Source of the DNA: Arthrobacter citreus
GTDB lineage: Bacteria > Bacillota > Bacilli > Bacillales > Bacillaceae_G
Assembly: GCA_013200995.1 (NCBI GenBank)
Contig: CP053688.1
Span: forward strand, 4,340,001 to 4,404,000
Direction: 5' to 3'
Length of the DNA stretch: 64,000 bases
Shown: piece after piece, positions 63,967 through 64,000 of the stretch
How positions within the stretch are numbered: the stretch's first letter is position 1
How the letters are laid out: each line of letters opens with the position of its first letter
Made by a program: the position numbers and the translations under genes
Notes under the pieces: generated by a model
What the model saw: only the letters and a program-made list of their open reading frames with translations
Databases searched by the model: none
Told to the model about the DNA's origin: nothing

Positions 63967-64000
63967 CAAAAAGCTTACAGCGTGGTATTAAAAAAATTAC

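Noticed and set aside
63975..64000. Possible C-terminus of a leftward gene at the right edge
   Set aside because: Only about eight codons are visible and two minus-strand frames are open, so no gene can be supported; only the hairpin is listed.

Overview
The window comes from a low-GC, Gram-positive Bacillaceae chromosome. The evidence is AT-rich DNA, strong AGGAGG-type ribosome binding sites, frequent TTG/GTG starts, sigma-A promoters, PhoP, CcpA and Fur type sites, and a gene block (yfkE-like antiporter, yfkD, yfkAB, SE1561 family, pdaA, alkA-like yfjP, rlmCD/yfjO, dus/yfjN) that resembles the Bacillus subtilis yfk-yfj region. The exact species cannot be fixed from sequence alone; a Gottfriedia- or Bacillus-like genus is a reasonable guess.

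Region 1 (1-23.0 kb) is a cell-surface glycopolymer locus: UDP-GlcNAc 2-epimerase (5' end outside the window), two galE genes, four CDP-glycerol-type glycerophosphotransferase (TagF-like) proteins, a DUF6270-like protein, two GT4 glycosyltransferases, UDP-ManNAc dehydrogenase, a two-gene TagGH/Wzm-Wzt type exporter, galU and a VanZ-like protein. Together they can supply UDP-Gal, UDP-Glc and UDP-ManNAcA, assemble a phosphate-containing polymer inside the cell and export it. Two of the TagF-like genes face each other and are almost identical in their catalytic halves.

Region 2 (23.0-39 kb) is housekeeping: small membrane proteins, a PNPOx-like protein, a Ca2+/H+ antiporter, YfkD, the radical SAM protein YfkAB, class I fumarase, the spore cortex deacetylase PdaA, an AlkA-type glycosylase, RlmCD and a Dus protein. 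A fifth TagF-like gene, fused to a GT2 domain, sits inside this block, followed by a candidate Fur-regulated small RNA. The intergenic gaps hold arrays of degenerate repeats in a strict 21-bp register.

Region 3 (39-49 kb) holds a 1474-residue secreted GH13 amylopullulanase-like enzyme with a cre site, a decayed HTH gene, an M20 amidohydrolase, and a secreted Ig-like/beta-helix protein with an internal duplication.

Region 4 (48.7-53.6 kb) is the phosphate uptake locus: two near-identical pstS genes, each behind its own PhoP-box array, with a lipoprotein gene between them, then pstC and pstA. No pstB follows.

Region 5 (53.6-64 kb) holds small secreted or surface proteins (one frameshifted), a two-component system, and a divergent operon of GT39 transferase, GT2 polyprenyl-P-sugar synthase, GtrA, GalU and GalE. 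That operon looks like a complete three-component machine for decorating a surface polymer outside the membrane. An 11-bp direct repeat between the two units is a likely response-regulator site.
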